Assembly (NCBI RefSeq): GCF_001787335.1
Contig: NZ_CP014676.1
Span: 38,456-102,455, forward strand
DNA: 64,000 bases
Direction of reading: 5' to 3'
DNA from: Kozakia baliensis
GTDB taxonomy: Bacteria > Pseudomonadota > Alphaproteobacteria > Acetobacterales > Acetobacteraceae
Part shown: positions 54,590 through 62,518 of the stretch, piece by piece
Position numbering within the stretch: position 1 is the first letter of the stretch
Layout: each line of letters opens with the position of its first letter
Notes under the pieces: model-generated
Told to the model about the DNA's origin: nothing
Databases searched by the model: none
Seen by the model: the letters and a program-made list of their open reading frames with translations, nothing else
Translations under genes and position numbers: made by a program

Positions 54590-54600
54590 CAACATGCGAC
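54590..54600 (-). promoter_or_regulatory. Backbone motif copy 8 (GTCGCATGTTG)
   Basis: 33 nt before the BRO gene, preceded by CTTTTTTGTTTTCG. Confidence 0.6.
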
Positions 54601-54879
54601 CGAAAACAAAAAAGCGTCTTCAGAACTCAGGGCTCGTCATGCTTCGGCGGCGCGCATCGAAGCCCAAAAGGGAGCCACTACTAATGGCGCCCTTTTCCGC
54701 TTCCCCATCCTGGGCGGCGGAGCCGCCCGCATCAGGGATGCAATGGTGTATGAGAGACCCAAAGTCTGAGGGCGCGCTCGGGGGCGCGTGAAAGGGCGCG
54801 GCGGGGCGCGCTCGGGGGCGCGTGAAAGGGCGCGCAGAGGGGCGCGTCGTCGAAGAAAAGTCACTCAAGCACCTTTGCC
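54601..54879. other. oriT: Candidate origin of transfer (oriT)
   Basis: Non-coding, between the divergent BRO gene and the stbABC/traKLM-like operon. It contains an imperfect inverted repeat (54658-54676 with 54686-54704, 15 of 19 paired, 9-nt loop), a perfect hairpin GGGCGGC-gga-GCCGCCC (54712-54728) and a 31-bp direct repeat (54770-54800 and 54804-54834). In R388 and RP4, oriT lies next to stbA or traK respectively, the same arrangement as here. No nic site of a MobF plasmid was recognised. Confidence 0.5.
54770..54834. repeat. 31-bp perfect tandem direct repeat
   Basis: Two identical G+C-rich 31-bp units separated by GCG (period 34), within the candidate oriT; a partial third unit (GGGCGCG) follows near 54840. 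Typical of accessory-protein binding iterons. Confidence 0.8.
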
Positions 54880-54890
54880 GTCGCATGATG
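54880..54890 (+). promoter_or_regulatory. Backbone motif copy 9 (GTCGCATGATG)
   Basis: 37 nt before ATG 54928, preceded by CACCTTTGCC. Confidence 0.65.
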
Positions 54891-54927
54891 GGAGACAACT
54901 CTGCTCACGATGGGAGGGACGGGTTGG

Positions 54928-55527
54928 ATGATGACCGCGCTTGAGAAGCTCAAGAACCGAATGCAAAACCAGATAGAGCCGCAGCAAGCTGGCGAACTGT
55001 TTCGCTGGCTCGTTCGCCACTTCACGCACATCGAAGAACTGCGCGCCGGGCGGGTCACGTGGAGGGAAATTGCCGAAGCTGCTGAGCAGGACGGTATCCG
55101 GATCGGCGTGTCCCGGACGGACCTTCGACGACTGGAGAAAAAATGGCGATTGGTTCGGAAGGCACGATCATCCGCCGAACTGCGCCGGCTCGAAGGCGAA
55201 CGCCAAAACCATGTGACGCGCGCAGCAACTGAGGGCAAGCAGGTCATGCCAAGCCGCCTTCCGGCAAACTGGCGACCGCAGTTCGTCGAACCCGCCCAGA
55301 GCACGGCTCTCCAACCTGCCACTGTCAACGCAGGGCAAGGCGCAGTCCCGACCCTGAAAAAAAATGCTCTCGCTACGACGAATTTTCGCGCGGTCGCATC
55401 ATCGGACGCTGAGATGACCCCTGCGATACTCGAGGGGAAGACACTCGCAGACATCGCCGCCGAGGAGATCGAGCGTGAAATGAGAATTATGGCCAACCGT
55501 CAGGCCGGATATTTTGGAGACAAGTAA
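54928..55527 (+). CDS. First gene of an stbABC/traKLM-like operon, probable DNA-binding protein
   Basis: 199 aa from ATG 54928 (GGGAGGG 8 nt upstream; ATG 54931 possible). N-terminal half basic and helical, with WREIAEAAEQDGIRIGVSRT then DLRRLEKKWRLVRKA, a plausible HTH. Position next to the oriT-like region and ahead of a P-loop protein matches StbA (R388) or TraK (RP4), which bind oriT repeats. No direct family match. Shares one base (TAATG) with the next gene. Confidence 0.55.
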   Translation: MMTALEKLKNRMQNQIEPQQAGELFRWLVRHFTHIEELRAGRVTWREIAEAAEQDGIRIGVSRTDLRRLEKKWRLVRKARSSAELRRLEGERQNHVTRAATEGKQVMPSRLPANWRPQFVEPAQSTALQPATVNAGQGAVPTLKKNALATTNFRAVASSDAEMTPAILEGKTLADIAAEEIEREMRIMANRQAGYFGDK

Positions 55528-56354
55528 TGACCGCTTCAGCATCATCAGCCAACGCAACCCAACCAGATCACAAGCCCGTATTGCTTACTGTCGTCGGGCG
55601 GCAACGGACCGGAAAAACCACATTCCTAAACGCCCTTGCCGAAACCACGGCGCTCCGGGGAGGGAAAGTCGAGGTCTGGAACACGGACATGCTCAACGAA
55701 ACCAACTCGATATCGCGTTTCCATCCCGATGCGCAGGCCCCTGCCTACGCGGGGGCGGCCGATCAGGCGCTCTGGCTCGAACATCAGATCACGGCCCTGC
55801 TCGAGCGCCCGCGCGATGTGCTTCTGGACATCGGGGGCGGCTGGACCGCCTTTCATGAGATCGTCACCACGACGTCGATCGGCCGCAAGCTCAAAAAGTT
55901 CGGCATGCGGTTGATTATTGCCTACATGTTCGGCCCTGACCTCGCTGACGTCGATTATCTTTCCGGGCTACAAAAGAGCAACGCGTTCAATGGCAACGAC
56001 AGCATCCTAATCTTCAACCAAGGTTTGATCCCGCCCGCCGCGAGCATTCACACGGCCTTTCGCGAAACTCTCGGCAGCCCATCCGTCCGCACCGCGATCA
56101 ACAGCGGCGCAAGTTGGGCGATGATGCCAGCCTTGAGCAACATGTCGAAAGTGCTCGATAGCGGTCTGAGCTTCGCATCATATGCTGAGCCGCAAATGGG
56201 CAAGCCGGTCAAAGGGGCCAACCTATTCGATCATCTGCGCGCGAACCGCTGGTTTCACGAAGACTTTCCCGGGTTCCTGCAGAAGCTGGATCCAGAGCGT
56301 CTGCCCCATATGCCCGCCGGGCTTGAAATCATGCTGGAGGATGAATCCGCATGA
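55527..56354 (+). CDS. StbB/TraL/ParA-like P-loop ATPase
   Basis: 275 aa. Walker A VVGRQRTGKTTFLN at residues ~22-35, then VLLDIGGGWTAF (Walker B-like). The overall plan is that of MobD/TraL/StbB proteins encoded next to oriT, which affect plasmid position and transfer. Overlaps the neighbours on both sides by 1 and 4 bp. Confidence 0.7.
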   Translation: MTASASSANATQPDHKPVLLTVVGRQRTGKTTFLNALAETTALRGGKVEVWNTDMLNETNSISRFHPDAQAPAYAGAADQALWLEHQITALLERPRDVLLDIGGGWTAFHEIVTTTSIGRKLKKFGMRLIIAYMFGPDLADVDYLSGLQKSNAFNGNDSILIFNQGLIPPAASIHTAFRETLGSPSVRTAINSGASWAMMPALSNMSKVLDSGLSFASYAEPQMGKPVKGANLFDHLRANRWFHEDFPGFLQKLDPERLPHMPAGLEIMLEDESA

Positions 56355-56818
56355 ACGTGCCAGCAGCTCTCTCACCGGAAGACGTGGCCAAGCTGGATGC
56401 ATCCGTCGAAGAGTTAAAGTCGGCGGAACGAGGCTTCGCAGGAAGTCATGACAGCCGTGACGTTCGGTTCTTTCTGGCTTGTCTAAAACTGGCCGAAGTG
56501 CATGCAGATCTTCTTAAGGCGATGCCCGGCGCTCTCGCGGCGGTGCATCACTCTATCGAGATGGAACGTCTTCAGTTGAACGACACTCTGCGCCTTAGCC
56601 GCGAAACGGTGATCGCGTTGGGCCGGATCGATGACAATGTGGTGCGAAAGCAGGTAATCGATCTGACGTCCCAACTCTTGTCGTCACTCGAACCCGAGAT
56701 TGAAAACCGGGCGCGACTGATCAACGAGAAGATCGCGATGAAGCAGATCGCGTGGCTTTGCAGCTTCGCGGCGATCATCACGCTGATCATCTTCTTTATC
56801 GGTCGGTTCTCAGTGTGA
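56351..56818 (+). CDS. StbC/TraM-like protein with C-terminal membrane anchor
   Basis: 155 aa, helical, with one membrane segment at about 134-152 (IAWLCSFAAIITLIIFFIG) and a short tail. Third gene of the three-gene operon; RP4 TraM and R388 StbC occupy the same place. Function otherwise unknown. Confidence 0.6.
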   Translation: MNVPAALSPEDVAKLDASVEELKSAERGFAGSHDSRDVRFFLACLKLAEVHADLLKAMPGALAAVHHSIEMERLQLNDTLRLSRETVIALGRIDDNVVRKQVIDLTSQLLSSLEPEIENRARLINEKIAMKQIAWLCSFAAIITLIIFFIGRFSV

Positions 56819-56870
56819 GGTGTGGCCAAGATGGACACACCTCACACGGCCCGCGTATTTTTTCTGTTCG

Positions 56871-56881
56871 GTCGCATGTTG
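56871..56881 (+). promoter_or_regulatory. Backbone motif copy 10 (GTCGCATGTTG)
   Basis: 37 nt before the lytic transglycosylase start, preceded by TATTTTTTCTGTTCG. Confidence 0.6.
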
Positions 56882-56918
56882 GTGCCGAAAATTAGGGCAT
56901 CGAGAGCAGGAGGTGCCT

Positions 56919-57728
56919 ATGAGACCGGGATATAATGACTTACGCCGATGGAAGGCGCTAACATTTTTTGGCAGTCTGGCCGCGACGCCCGTGTTGGCGC
57001 AGACCGTCAACGTCCCAAACGGTTTGCCGCAAACGCCGATCGCCGTCTATCAGGAACTCGGCATGGGTGGATGGACGCCTGCCACGGTCGGGGGCACAAC
57101 GACGGTCGGAACGACGGGCACCCCGGCATCGAGTGGCGGCACCACGACAAGCGGCAGTTCGCTGAGCGTGATGAACAGCCAGTCATGGGGCTATGCCGCC
57201 GGTCAAAATGCGAGCGCGTTGGGCGTCAATCCCGATGCGTTGGCGGCGACCTGCGTGATGGAATCGGGGTGCACCAACATCACGACCACGGCGAGCGGCA
57301 GCACGATCACCGGCGCGTTTCAGATGTCGGAAAGCACCTATACGCAGGCCATGCAGGAAGCGCTTGCCTCCAACCCGACCCTCGCCGCAAGTCTGGGCGA
57401 CACCGGTTTGTCGGGGCAGAAGGACCCCGCAACTCAGGCGGTCGCAGCGGCACAGTATCTCAAGGATGCGGCATCGACCCTCCAAGCAAATGGAATCAGT
57501 GATCCGACCGCTCTCGACGCGCGAGGCTACTATAATTTCGGCCCGGCTGCGGGAGTGAAGGTTGCGCAAGCCTCATCAGACACTCTTATGTCGGATGTTC
57601 TTCCCACAATGTCGTCCACTCAACTTGCAAGCAATGGCATCTCCGCTGGCGAAACTGTCGGAGAGTGGAAAGCATCCGTTACAGCCAAGATGGGCTCCTC
57701 TGCTAACGCCCCGATTCTAACCAGCTAA
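56919..57728 (+). CDS. Exported lytic transglycosylase (VirB1-like)
   Basis: 269 aa from ATG 56919 (AGGAGG upstream). Signal peptide (ALTFFGSLAATPVLA), a Thr/Gly/Ser linker, then a lysozyme-like domain in which CVMESGCTN supplies the catalytic Glu and GAFQMSESTYTQAM the following conserved segment; YYNFGPAAG is the late motif. It would open the peptidoglycan for the T4SS. The C-terminus is unremarkable. Confidence 0.8.
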   Translation: MRPGYNDLRRWKALTFFGSLAATPVLAQTVNVPNGLPQTPIAVYQELGMGGWTPATVGGTTTVGTTGTPASSGGTTTSGSSLSVMNSQSWGYAAGQNASALGVNPDALAATCVMESGCTNITTTASGSTITGAFQMSESTYTQAMQEALASNPTLAASLGDTGLSGQKDPATQAVAAAQYLKDAASTLQANGISDPTALDARGYYNFGPAAGVKVAQASSDTLMSDVLPTMSSTQLASNGISAGETVGEWKASVTAKMGSSANAPILTS

Positions 57729-57739
57729 AGGATGTCACA

Positions 57740-58132
57740 ATGACATATCGTTCCATAGGTATTTGCCTTTCGATACTTGTCGCAGCTCACGCACATATGG
57801 CTTATGCCGCCTCAAAAGTGCCGATTGCAGGATACCATTGTATGATGCTGAATCAGTCGCCGGACCAAATGCGAGACCCGAATTCTGTCGTCTACTATCG
57901 CACAAAACCCGAGCCCAATGCGCCGACCAAAGGGATCGTAGAAACTGTTGTCGCGGTGCAAGACGGAACAAGTCCAACAAACGGCTTTGTACCGGCACTA
58001 ACCTTCAACAGGGCAGAAGCTTGGGCACCTGTCCAATCGTTGGCACCTTATCGTTCAGCGAGTGCATCAAACACCACGTGTGAACCTGCTATCCGAGCCG
58101 ATGGCAAGCTTGACTTCATCTTCAAGCATTAG
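57740..58132 (+). CDS. Small exported protein, unknown
   Basis: 130 aa, signal peptide (ICLSILVAAHAHMAYA). The mature part contains two cysteines (YHCMML, NTTCEP) and no recognised domain. It lies 11 bp downstream of the transglycosylase and ends just before a terminator, so it is the last gene of that operon. Confidence 0.65.
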   Translation: MTYRSIGICLSILVAAHAHMAYAASKVPIAGYHCMMLNQSPDQMRDPNSVVYYRTKPEPNAPTKGIVETVVAVQDGTSPTNGFVPALTFNRAEAWAPVQSLAPYRSASASNTTCEPAIRADGKLDFIFKH

Positions 58133-58148
58133 ACCGCAAAACTCAATC

Positions 58149-58172
58149 GGCCGCCGCAAGGCGGCCTTTTTT
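58149..58172 (+). terminator. Rho-independent terminator
   Basis: GGCCGCC-gcaa-GGCGGCC followed by TTTTTT, 16 bp after the stop of the small exported protein. It also overlaps the stop codon of the convergent gene. Confidence 0.92.
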
Positions 58173-58446
58173 ATGTCTGCTCGGCCAGGCGAAGCCCAGC
58201 GGTGCTCTTGTGTATGTGCGGCGACGGGTGTGCCAGATGCGCGGCCTCGAGATCGAGAAGCCAGCCGGAGAGATCGGGAGCGAGCGACGACGTTCCGGCG
58301 ATGGCGCGGCGCAGGGCGGTCCGGTGAAGGCCGAGACGCTCGGCGGCAAGGCGTTCGCTCCATCCGATGACGACAATGCACCGATAGAGGCGCGCGCCGT
58401 GCAAGCGGATCGAGGGGCGTTCGGAAGAAAGAAGGGCTTCGGTCAT
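58171..58446 (-). CDS. Small HTH-like protein
   Basis: 91 aa from ATG 58446, with no good ribosome-binding site; the frame extends upstream over the preceding gene. The segment IGWSERLAAERLGLHRTALR then RAIAGTSSLAPDLSGWL looks like a helix-turn-helix. The backbone motif lies only 18 nt before this start, an exception to the usual spacing, so the start may be wrong. Confidence 0.5.
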   Translation of the reverse strand: MTEALLSSERPSIRLHGARLYRCIVVIGWSERLAAERLGLHRTALRRAIAGTSSLAPDLSGWLLDLEAAHLAHPSPHIHKSTAGLRLAEQT

Positions 58447-58464
58447 GCGAAGAGGATGAGCGAG

Positions 58465-58475
58465 CATCATGCGAC
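58465..58475 (-). promoter_or_regulatory. Backbone motif copy 11 (GTCGCATGATG)
   Basis: Preceded by GCTTTGCG; 18 nt before the HTH-like gene. Confidence 0.55.
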
Positions 58476-58508
58476 CGCAAAGCAGAACCGGGATACGCGT
58501 ACGTCTCG

Positions 58509-58829
58509 CTAGAACGTAGCGTTCAGGCGTGCGGTCCGCGCATCGGTAGCGCGCCGGTCGGCACGGCTGGCGCGGATCACATGCGCGAATAGGCATCCGA
58601 AATGGATCAAGAGCATGCCGAGCACCCCGAAGTCTGCTGCCAGACAAACCGGATAAATGACCGAGACCACGAACAGGACGATCGCACCGATCAGGGCCAC
58701 CGCAGACGCGACGGCAAGGCCACGCTCGAAAGGCGTTTCGAAATAACCCGACAACGAGCGAAACAGGATCGCCAGCATGCCCATCGCGAGGACGCTGTAG
58801 AACAGGATCGACATGGCGCTCCCGGTCAT
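58509..58829 (-). CDS. Small membrane protein, unknown
   Basis: 106 aa (ATG 58829 with AGGA 7 nt upstream; ATG 58814 also possible). Three hydrophobic segments at about 5-24, 38-60 and 66-90; basic soluble tail with ASRADRRATDARTARL. No family recognised. It follows the antitoxin gene by 14 bp. Confidence 0.6.
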   Translation of the reverse strand: MTGSAMSILFYSVLAMGMLAILFRSLSGYFETPFERGLAVASAVALIGAIVLFVVSVIYPVCLAADFGVLGMLLIHFGCLFAHVIRASRADRRATDARTARLNATF

Positions 58830-58843
58830 TGCTATTTCCTAGT

Positions 58844-59137
58844 TCAATTTGAAATCTGAAAATGCGCTTTCACGCCGAGAGCGTTCATAATGCCCAGCAA
58901 GCTGGAGAGGCTCGGGTTTCCCCGCTCCGACAACGCCTTATAAAGCGCTGGGCGAGTCAGGCCAGCGTCTGCCGCTGTCGTGCTCATACCGCGGGCCTTC
59001 GCTATGACGGCAAGAGCGTGGGCAATTCCGGCGCTGTCACCATCCGCCCATGCCATATTCAGCAATTCAACCTGCACCGCAGGATCGGCGGCCGCCGAGA
59101 CGGAATCGAACACCTCAAGTTCTGCTTGGTCGCTCAT
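58844..59137 (-). CDS. HigA-like addiction-module antidote
   Basis: 97 aa from ATG 59137 (GGAGAAATT upstream). XRE-like HTH in the C-terminal half (GMSTTAADAGLTRPALYKAL then GNPSLSSLLGIMNALG), as in the putative-addiction-module antidote family. Overlaps the toxin gene by 4 bp. Confidence 0.85.
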   Translation of the reverse strand: MSDQAELEVFDSVSAAADPAVQVELLNMAWADGDSAGIAHALAVIAKARGMSTTAADAGLTRPALYKALSERGNPSLSSLLGIMNALGVKAHFQISN

Positions 59138-59436
59138 AGGAATTTCTCCACGTCGCGGGCCAATTCCTTCGCCCGCCTGATGTCTTTCGGCTGCGTTCTT
59201 TTCGTGCCGCCGCCAAGCACAATGACAAGCACGTTTCCGCGCTGCACAAAGTAAATGCGATAACCTGGCCCGTAATGCAGACGGGTTTCGGAAATACCTT
59301 CTCCGCACGGTTCGACATCCCCGAACGCCCCGGCCTCCATTAGGATCAGACGGGCACGGATTTTGGCCGTTGCTCTCTGATCTCGTAGGCTGGCAAGCCA
59401 TTCGCGAAACTGGCGTGTCTGCTGAACCTGCATCAT
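59134..59436 (-). CDS. HigB/RelE-like addiction-module toxin
   Basis: 100 aa. RelE-superfamily killer protein: FREWLASLRDQRATAKIRAR, then GDVEPCGEGISETRLHYGPG and YRIYFVQRGNVLVIVLGGGT with KRTQPKDIRRAKEL. Toxin precedes antitoxin, the order typical of this family. Confidence 0.88.
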   Translation of the reverse strand: MMQVQQTRQFREWLASLRDQRATAKIRARLILMEAGAFGDVEPCGEGISETRLHYGPGYRIYFVQRGNVLVIVLGGGTKRTQPKDIRRAKELARDVEKFL

Positions 59437-59523
59437 CTGTAAACTATAGGAGACATTCGTCCCGTTGCAAGGAGACTGAGAACGGAAGGCAAGACAATTA
59501 CTCTTCGTCGCTTCGTTTTCGCC

Positions 59524-59724
59524 TTATTCGGGACGATCGGAGAAGAACCGGGCAGCCATCAGAACCGCCATCAGTAAAGCCAACATCATCGCCAGCGGCG
59601 TGGCATAGTAAACAAATGCGGCCGCAAACGGCGGTGCGTCGGGCGGGATGAGAGACCGAATGGTCGTGATCCCGAGCGGGACGCCCACACAGACAAAAAC
59701 GATCAGGGTCAGCGGTTTGGTCAT
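59524..59724 (-). CDS. Small two-helix membrane protein
   Basis: 66 aa from ATG 59724 (GGAGG 5 nt upstream). Hydrophobic segments at about 5-25 and 38-60 (YYATPLAMMLALLMAVLMAA). The longer frame in front is non-coding-like; this start is well supported. No family recognised. Confidence 0.55.
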   Translation of the reverse strand: MTKPLTLIVFVCVGVPLGITTIRSLIPPDAPPFAAAFVYYATPLAMMLALLMAVLMAARFFSDRPE

Positions 59725-59773
59725 GGATGCCTCCATTACGCCAAAGGCGATGACGCGGCGGGAAGCGGCCGGG

Positions 59774-60280
59774 CTAGAGATGCCCGACCGTCTCGCCGCT
59801 GTCCTTGCGGTGATAATGAATGATGTAATCCGCGCCGCTGATGCCGAGCGGCATGGCGAGGGCGTCGAGGCCGATGCTATCCGCTTCGTCGCGGTGATGG
59901 TCGATAAAAGTGAGCGCGCGCTCGCGGGTAAAGGCGCGAAACACATGATCGCGGCGCAGCTGCTCGTGCAACGGCACGAAACCGGCGAGGCCGCGCCCAA
60001 CATCGCGTATGCTCGGCTCGATCTCCGGCACGCGGCGGCGCAGAAAGGCGCGAGCCTCATCATCGTTGCGCACGGCGTCGAGACGAGCGTTGTAATGCGC
60101 CAACGGATCGCCCCGGCCATGATCGGGGTGGGTCCTGCCGGTGAGCACGGCGAAGGCGGCGCGACCGAGTTGGACCAAGAGCGCGAAGGCTTGCGCGCTG
60201 TAAGCGGGGACCACAGACATCTCGGCGGCGTCGGAGCGGTCAAGAGATGCGGTGTTCGTGCTGTCGATCAGAATGGTCAT
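59774..60280 (-). CDS. Hypothetical soluble protein
   Basis: 168 aa, charged, helical, with ADYIIHYHRKDSGETVGHL at the end. No family recognised. It lies 65 bp downstream of ssb on the same strand and may be co-transcribed with it. Confidence 0.6.
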   Translation of the reverse strand: MTILIDSTNTASLDRSDAAEMSVVPAYSAQAFALLVQLGRAAFAVLTGRTHPDHGRGDPLAHYNARLDAVRNDDEARAFLRRRVPEIEPSIRDVGRGLAGFVPLHEQLRRDHVFRAFTRERALTFIDHHRDEADSIGLDALAMPLGISGADYIIHYHRKDSGETVGHL

Positions 60281-60345
60281 GATGCGATCCTTTCGGGAAG
60301 GAAACGGGACCGGGAAGCCCGGTCCCTGCCCGCTCGGGCGCGGCG

Positions 60346-60837
60346 TCAGAACGGCACTTCGTCATCCAGATCGCCGCTCGGTGCATCCCATCCGCCCGCG
60401 TTGGTTCCCTGTTGGGGTGCCTGACGGTTCGACTGACGCGGTGGGTTGTCGTATCCACCGCGATCCTGCGCACCATCTTCGTTGTGCTTGCTGTCGAGGA
60501 TGGTGAGTTCTCCGCCAAAGCGAGGCAGAACGATTTCGGTGGTGTAGCGTTCCTGGCCGGACTGATCGGTCCATTTGCGGGTTTGAAGCTGGCCTTCGAC
60601 GTAGACCTTGCGGCCTTTGGTGAGGAAGCGTTCCGCCACCTCGCCGAGACGGTCGTTGAAGATAACGATCTTGTGCCACTCGGTGCGCTCGCGGCGTTCA
60701 CCGGACTGGCGGTCACTCCAAGTCTCGGAGGTTGCGACCGAGAAAGAGACGATCTTCGCGCCGGATTGGGCATTTCGGATTTCAGGGTCACGACCGAGAT
60801 TGCCGACGATGATGACCTTGTTGACGGAACCAGTCAT
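60346..60837 (-). CDS. ssb: Single-stranded DNA-binding protein
   Basis: 163 aa from ATG 60837 (GGAG upstream). OB-fold: SVNKVIIVGNLGRDPEIRNA, FSVATSETWSDRQSGERRER and WHKIVIFNDRLGEVAERFL; a Gln/Asn/Pro-rich linker; acidic tip DDEVPF that recruits partner enzymes. Plasmid SSBs protect transferred single strands. Its upstream region is the first copy of a duplicated leader (see 60893-61178). Confidence 0.95.
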   Translation of the reverse strand: MTGSVNKVIIVGNLGRDPEIRNAQSGAKIVSFSVATSETWSDRQSGERRERTEWHKIVIFNDRLGEVAERFLTKGRKVYVEGQLQTRKWTDQSGQERYTTEIVLPRFGGELTILDSKHNEDGAQDRGGYDNPPRQSNRQAPQQGTNAGGWDAPSGDLDDEVPF

Positions 60838-60892
60838 AGTAATTCTCCACACAGCGATTATTGCGATTGAACACGGCGATTACTGGTTTAGG

Positions 60893-61178
60893 TGGTGGGT
60901 TACTTCCCTCTCCACATTCTTAATATAGGCCATTACTTGCAGGTCAAGCAAGAAAAAAGACAATAAATCTATAATTATTTGTGCCTGCACTCAACTATAC
61001 AACCAACTTTTCTTTCCGAAAGCCCTTTATTGCCTTCAATCATCGAAGTATTGGCAAGTATAGAAAGGATGGCGGGGAGCATTAGCCCGAAAGGGGCGAG
61101 ACCCGGAACGGGGCTCGACTTTGCTTGGCGGCTATGCCGTCTAGCAAAGCTGGGCGACCGAACCCGAAGGGCGCCCCG
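60893..61178 (+). ncRNA. Duplicated structured element, copy 1 (possible non-coding RNA)
   Basis: Shares with 63271-63559 an AT-rich part (GGGTTA-TTCCCTCTC, GCAAGAAAAAAG, CCCTTTATT) and a G+C-rich core (61055-61178) beginning AAGTATAGAAAGGATG and including TAGCCCGAAAGGGGCGAGAC. A 14-bp stem with one mismatch at 61119-61149 closes on TAT. Compared with copy 2 the stem has a G-T/G-C change that keeps pairing. Reading frames of the two copies diverge by indels after GARP, so conservation is of RNA or DNA, not protein. It lies upstream of and opposite to ssb. Confidence 0.5.
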
Positions 61179-61245
61179 AACGAAATAGGCGAAGCAAACG
61201 CGAAGATGCAGCGGGAAACAGGGCGGAACCGATGGCACGGCCAGC

Positions 61246-61385
61246 CAGAAGCAGAAGCAGAAGCAGAAGCAGAAGCAGAAGCAGAAGCAGAAGCAGAAGC
61301 AGAAGCAGAAGCAGAAGCAGAAGCAGAAGCAGAAGCAGAAGCAGAAGCAGAAGCAGAAGCAGAAGCAGAAGCAGAAGCAGAAGCA
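61246..61385. repeat. Hexanucleotide microsatellite (CAGAAG), about 23 copies
   Basis: 140 bp of uninterrupted CAGAAG. Read rightward in one frame it gives alternating Glu-Ala; other frames give Ser-Ala or Leu runs. It directly follows structured element copy 1; copy 2 is followed by three CCAGAG units (about 63628-63645). Confidence 0.95.
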
Positions 61386-61477
61386 AGGCCAGCACGATGG
61401 AATGCCGATTTCAAGTCAGTTTCATACTGATCGAAGTAAAAAGTATTGATTACTTATATTCTCTTGGCTTGCCGTGA

Positions 61478-61666
61478 CTATTGCATGAGTTCGATGAGCC
61501 AGACGATGGATTGGAAGAGACAAACGACGGAAAGCAGGACGATGATGAAGATGATTTGGTCCGAGCGACCTGCGCGTTTCATCATGTTCCCTGCGAGACA
61601 AAAGGAACAAGCGAGCAGGAGGAAGAAGGTGCTCCCGATGAAGATCAAGGTCGTATGGAGGGTCAT
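61478..61666 (-). CDS. Small two-helix membrane protein
   Basis: 62 aa from ATG 61666 (GAGGT upstream). Two hydrophobic helices at about 6-26 and 37-58 separated by a basic loop (NMMKRAGRSDQ). No family recognised. Confidence 0.55.
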   Translation of the reverse strand: MTLHTTLIFIGSTFFLLLACSFCLAGNMMKRAGRSDQIIFIIVLLSVVCLFQSIVWLIELMQ

Positions 61667-62010
61667 ATGCTTGACCTCAACTTGTGTCTTCAAGAGACAT
61701 GGTGTCGAAACGACGTTTGTCGATGTCACGACACCTGCCAAGGACGAGCGCAGCCCCCTGGGGGGCGAGCATTGGGGGCAGATAAGTCGCGCGGAGCGCG
61801 GCCGCTTTTTCTGGCCATCCGAGCAAAGCGTGACGGCCATAACTGAAGCGCGACCTGACCGAGCGAGATCCCGCCGAAGCCGGAAGGCTTCGGCCGCGCG
61901 ATAATTCCAGGTCGCCTCTGGGCGACCTGGCCCGCCGATCCGGGCGGCCGGTTTCGTGAGGCTATGGGGTCTGATGGGAAAGGAAAGTGGCTCACGTGGG
62001 GCCGCGATGG
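61667..62010. other. Non-coding region with strong hairpins
   Basis: 344 bp without a convincing gene. Two perfect hairpins: GCCGAAGCC-ggaa-GGCTTCGGC (61873-61894, GNRA-type loop) and CCAGGTCGCC-tctg-GGCGACCTGG (61907-61930); further G-run palindromes near 61750-61800. Candidate structured RNA, oriV or second transfer-related site. Confidence 0.5.
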
Positions 62011-62151
62011 TCATTTATCGGCGCTGTCGGCTAGCTTGGTGAGCCAACGGCGCAGACTGTTCATGGCGGGTTCGAAGGTGCAACCCATGACGATCATGCC
62101 GACGCCGGCGATGCCATAGACGATGAGCATAGAGGCATTAACGGGGTCCAT
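62011..62151 (-). CDS. 46-aa single-helix membrane protein
   Basis: ATG 62151, overlapping the end of the upstream gene by 14 bp. One membrane helix (ASMLIVYGIAGVGMIVMGC) and a basic tail. Pairs with the upstream 102-aa protein; no family recognised. Confidence 0.5.
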   Translation of the reverse strand: MDPVNASMLIVYGIAGVGMIVMGCTFEPAMNSLRRWLTKLADSADK

Positions 62152-62446
62152 GGTCGTTGTCCTCCTTGTCGCTCTTATAGGGCACGAGGGCGAGGAAAAA
62201 CAGGGAAAACGCCTCGCTGAAAAGCCCGATAAACCCGGAGGCGGCAAGATGGGAGGGATGCACGGGGGTGACGGCGGTAAAGATGGGGGTGAGGATTCCG
62301 ATCCCCCAGACGGCAAGGGCGATATTTTGAAAGACGCCGGCGATGGCCTTAAGCCGGTCCTCGCGGTGCTTGTCGGTTGCGGGGGGCGGGATGAGGTTTT
62401 TAAGCCTACGTCCGAAGCGGGCGGCGAAGCGGTGAAAGCGTTTCAT
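62138..62446 (-). CDS. Small two-helix membrane protein
   Basis: 102 aa. Basic N-terminus (KRFHRFAARFGRRLKNL), two hydrophobic helices at about 37-58 and 67-90, acidic end. Translationally coupled to the 46-aa protein. No family recognised. Confidence 0.55.
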   Translation of the reverse strand: MKRFHRFAARFGRRLKNLIPPPATDKHREDRLKAIAGVFQNIALAVWGIGILTPIFTAVTPVHPSHLAASGFIGLFSEAFSLFFLALVPYKSDKEDNDHGPR

Positions 62447-62490
62447 ACAAGGCAGCCTCCGTTGGGGCGAAAGGGGTAGGCGGTGCGTGT

Positions 62491-62512
62491 AGGCAGGGCT
62501 TGCGCCCTGCCT
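62491..62512 (-). terminator. Hairpin after the 226-aa gene
   Basis: Read leftward, AGGCAGGGC and GCCCTGCCT flank a 4-nt loop, beginning 7 bp after the stop at 62519. No U-run follows. Confidence 0.55.
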
Positions 62513-62518
62513 TGTCGG

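Noticed and set aside
54681..54692. CTAATGGCGCCC as a MobQ-type nic site (compare TAAGTGCGCCCT)
   Set aside because: Two mismatches, and the relaxase here is MobF, whose nic sequences differ.
55386..55396. Additional backbone motif copy (GGTCGCATCAT)
   Set aside because: It lies inside the coding sequence of the first stb-like gene and has no start codon at the usual distance.
61246..61385. CRISPR-like array
   Set aside because: The repeat is a 6-bp microsatellite without spacers, and no cas gene is present.
61082..61430. Long Glu-Ala, Ser-Ala and poly-Leu proteins across the CAGAAG repeat
   Set aside because: These are translations of the microsatellite in different frames; no ribosome-binding site or domain supports any of them.
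62501..62508. TGCGCCCT as a nic core
   Set aside because: It is part of a terminator-like hairpin after the 226-aa gene and lacks the rest of the nic consensus.
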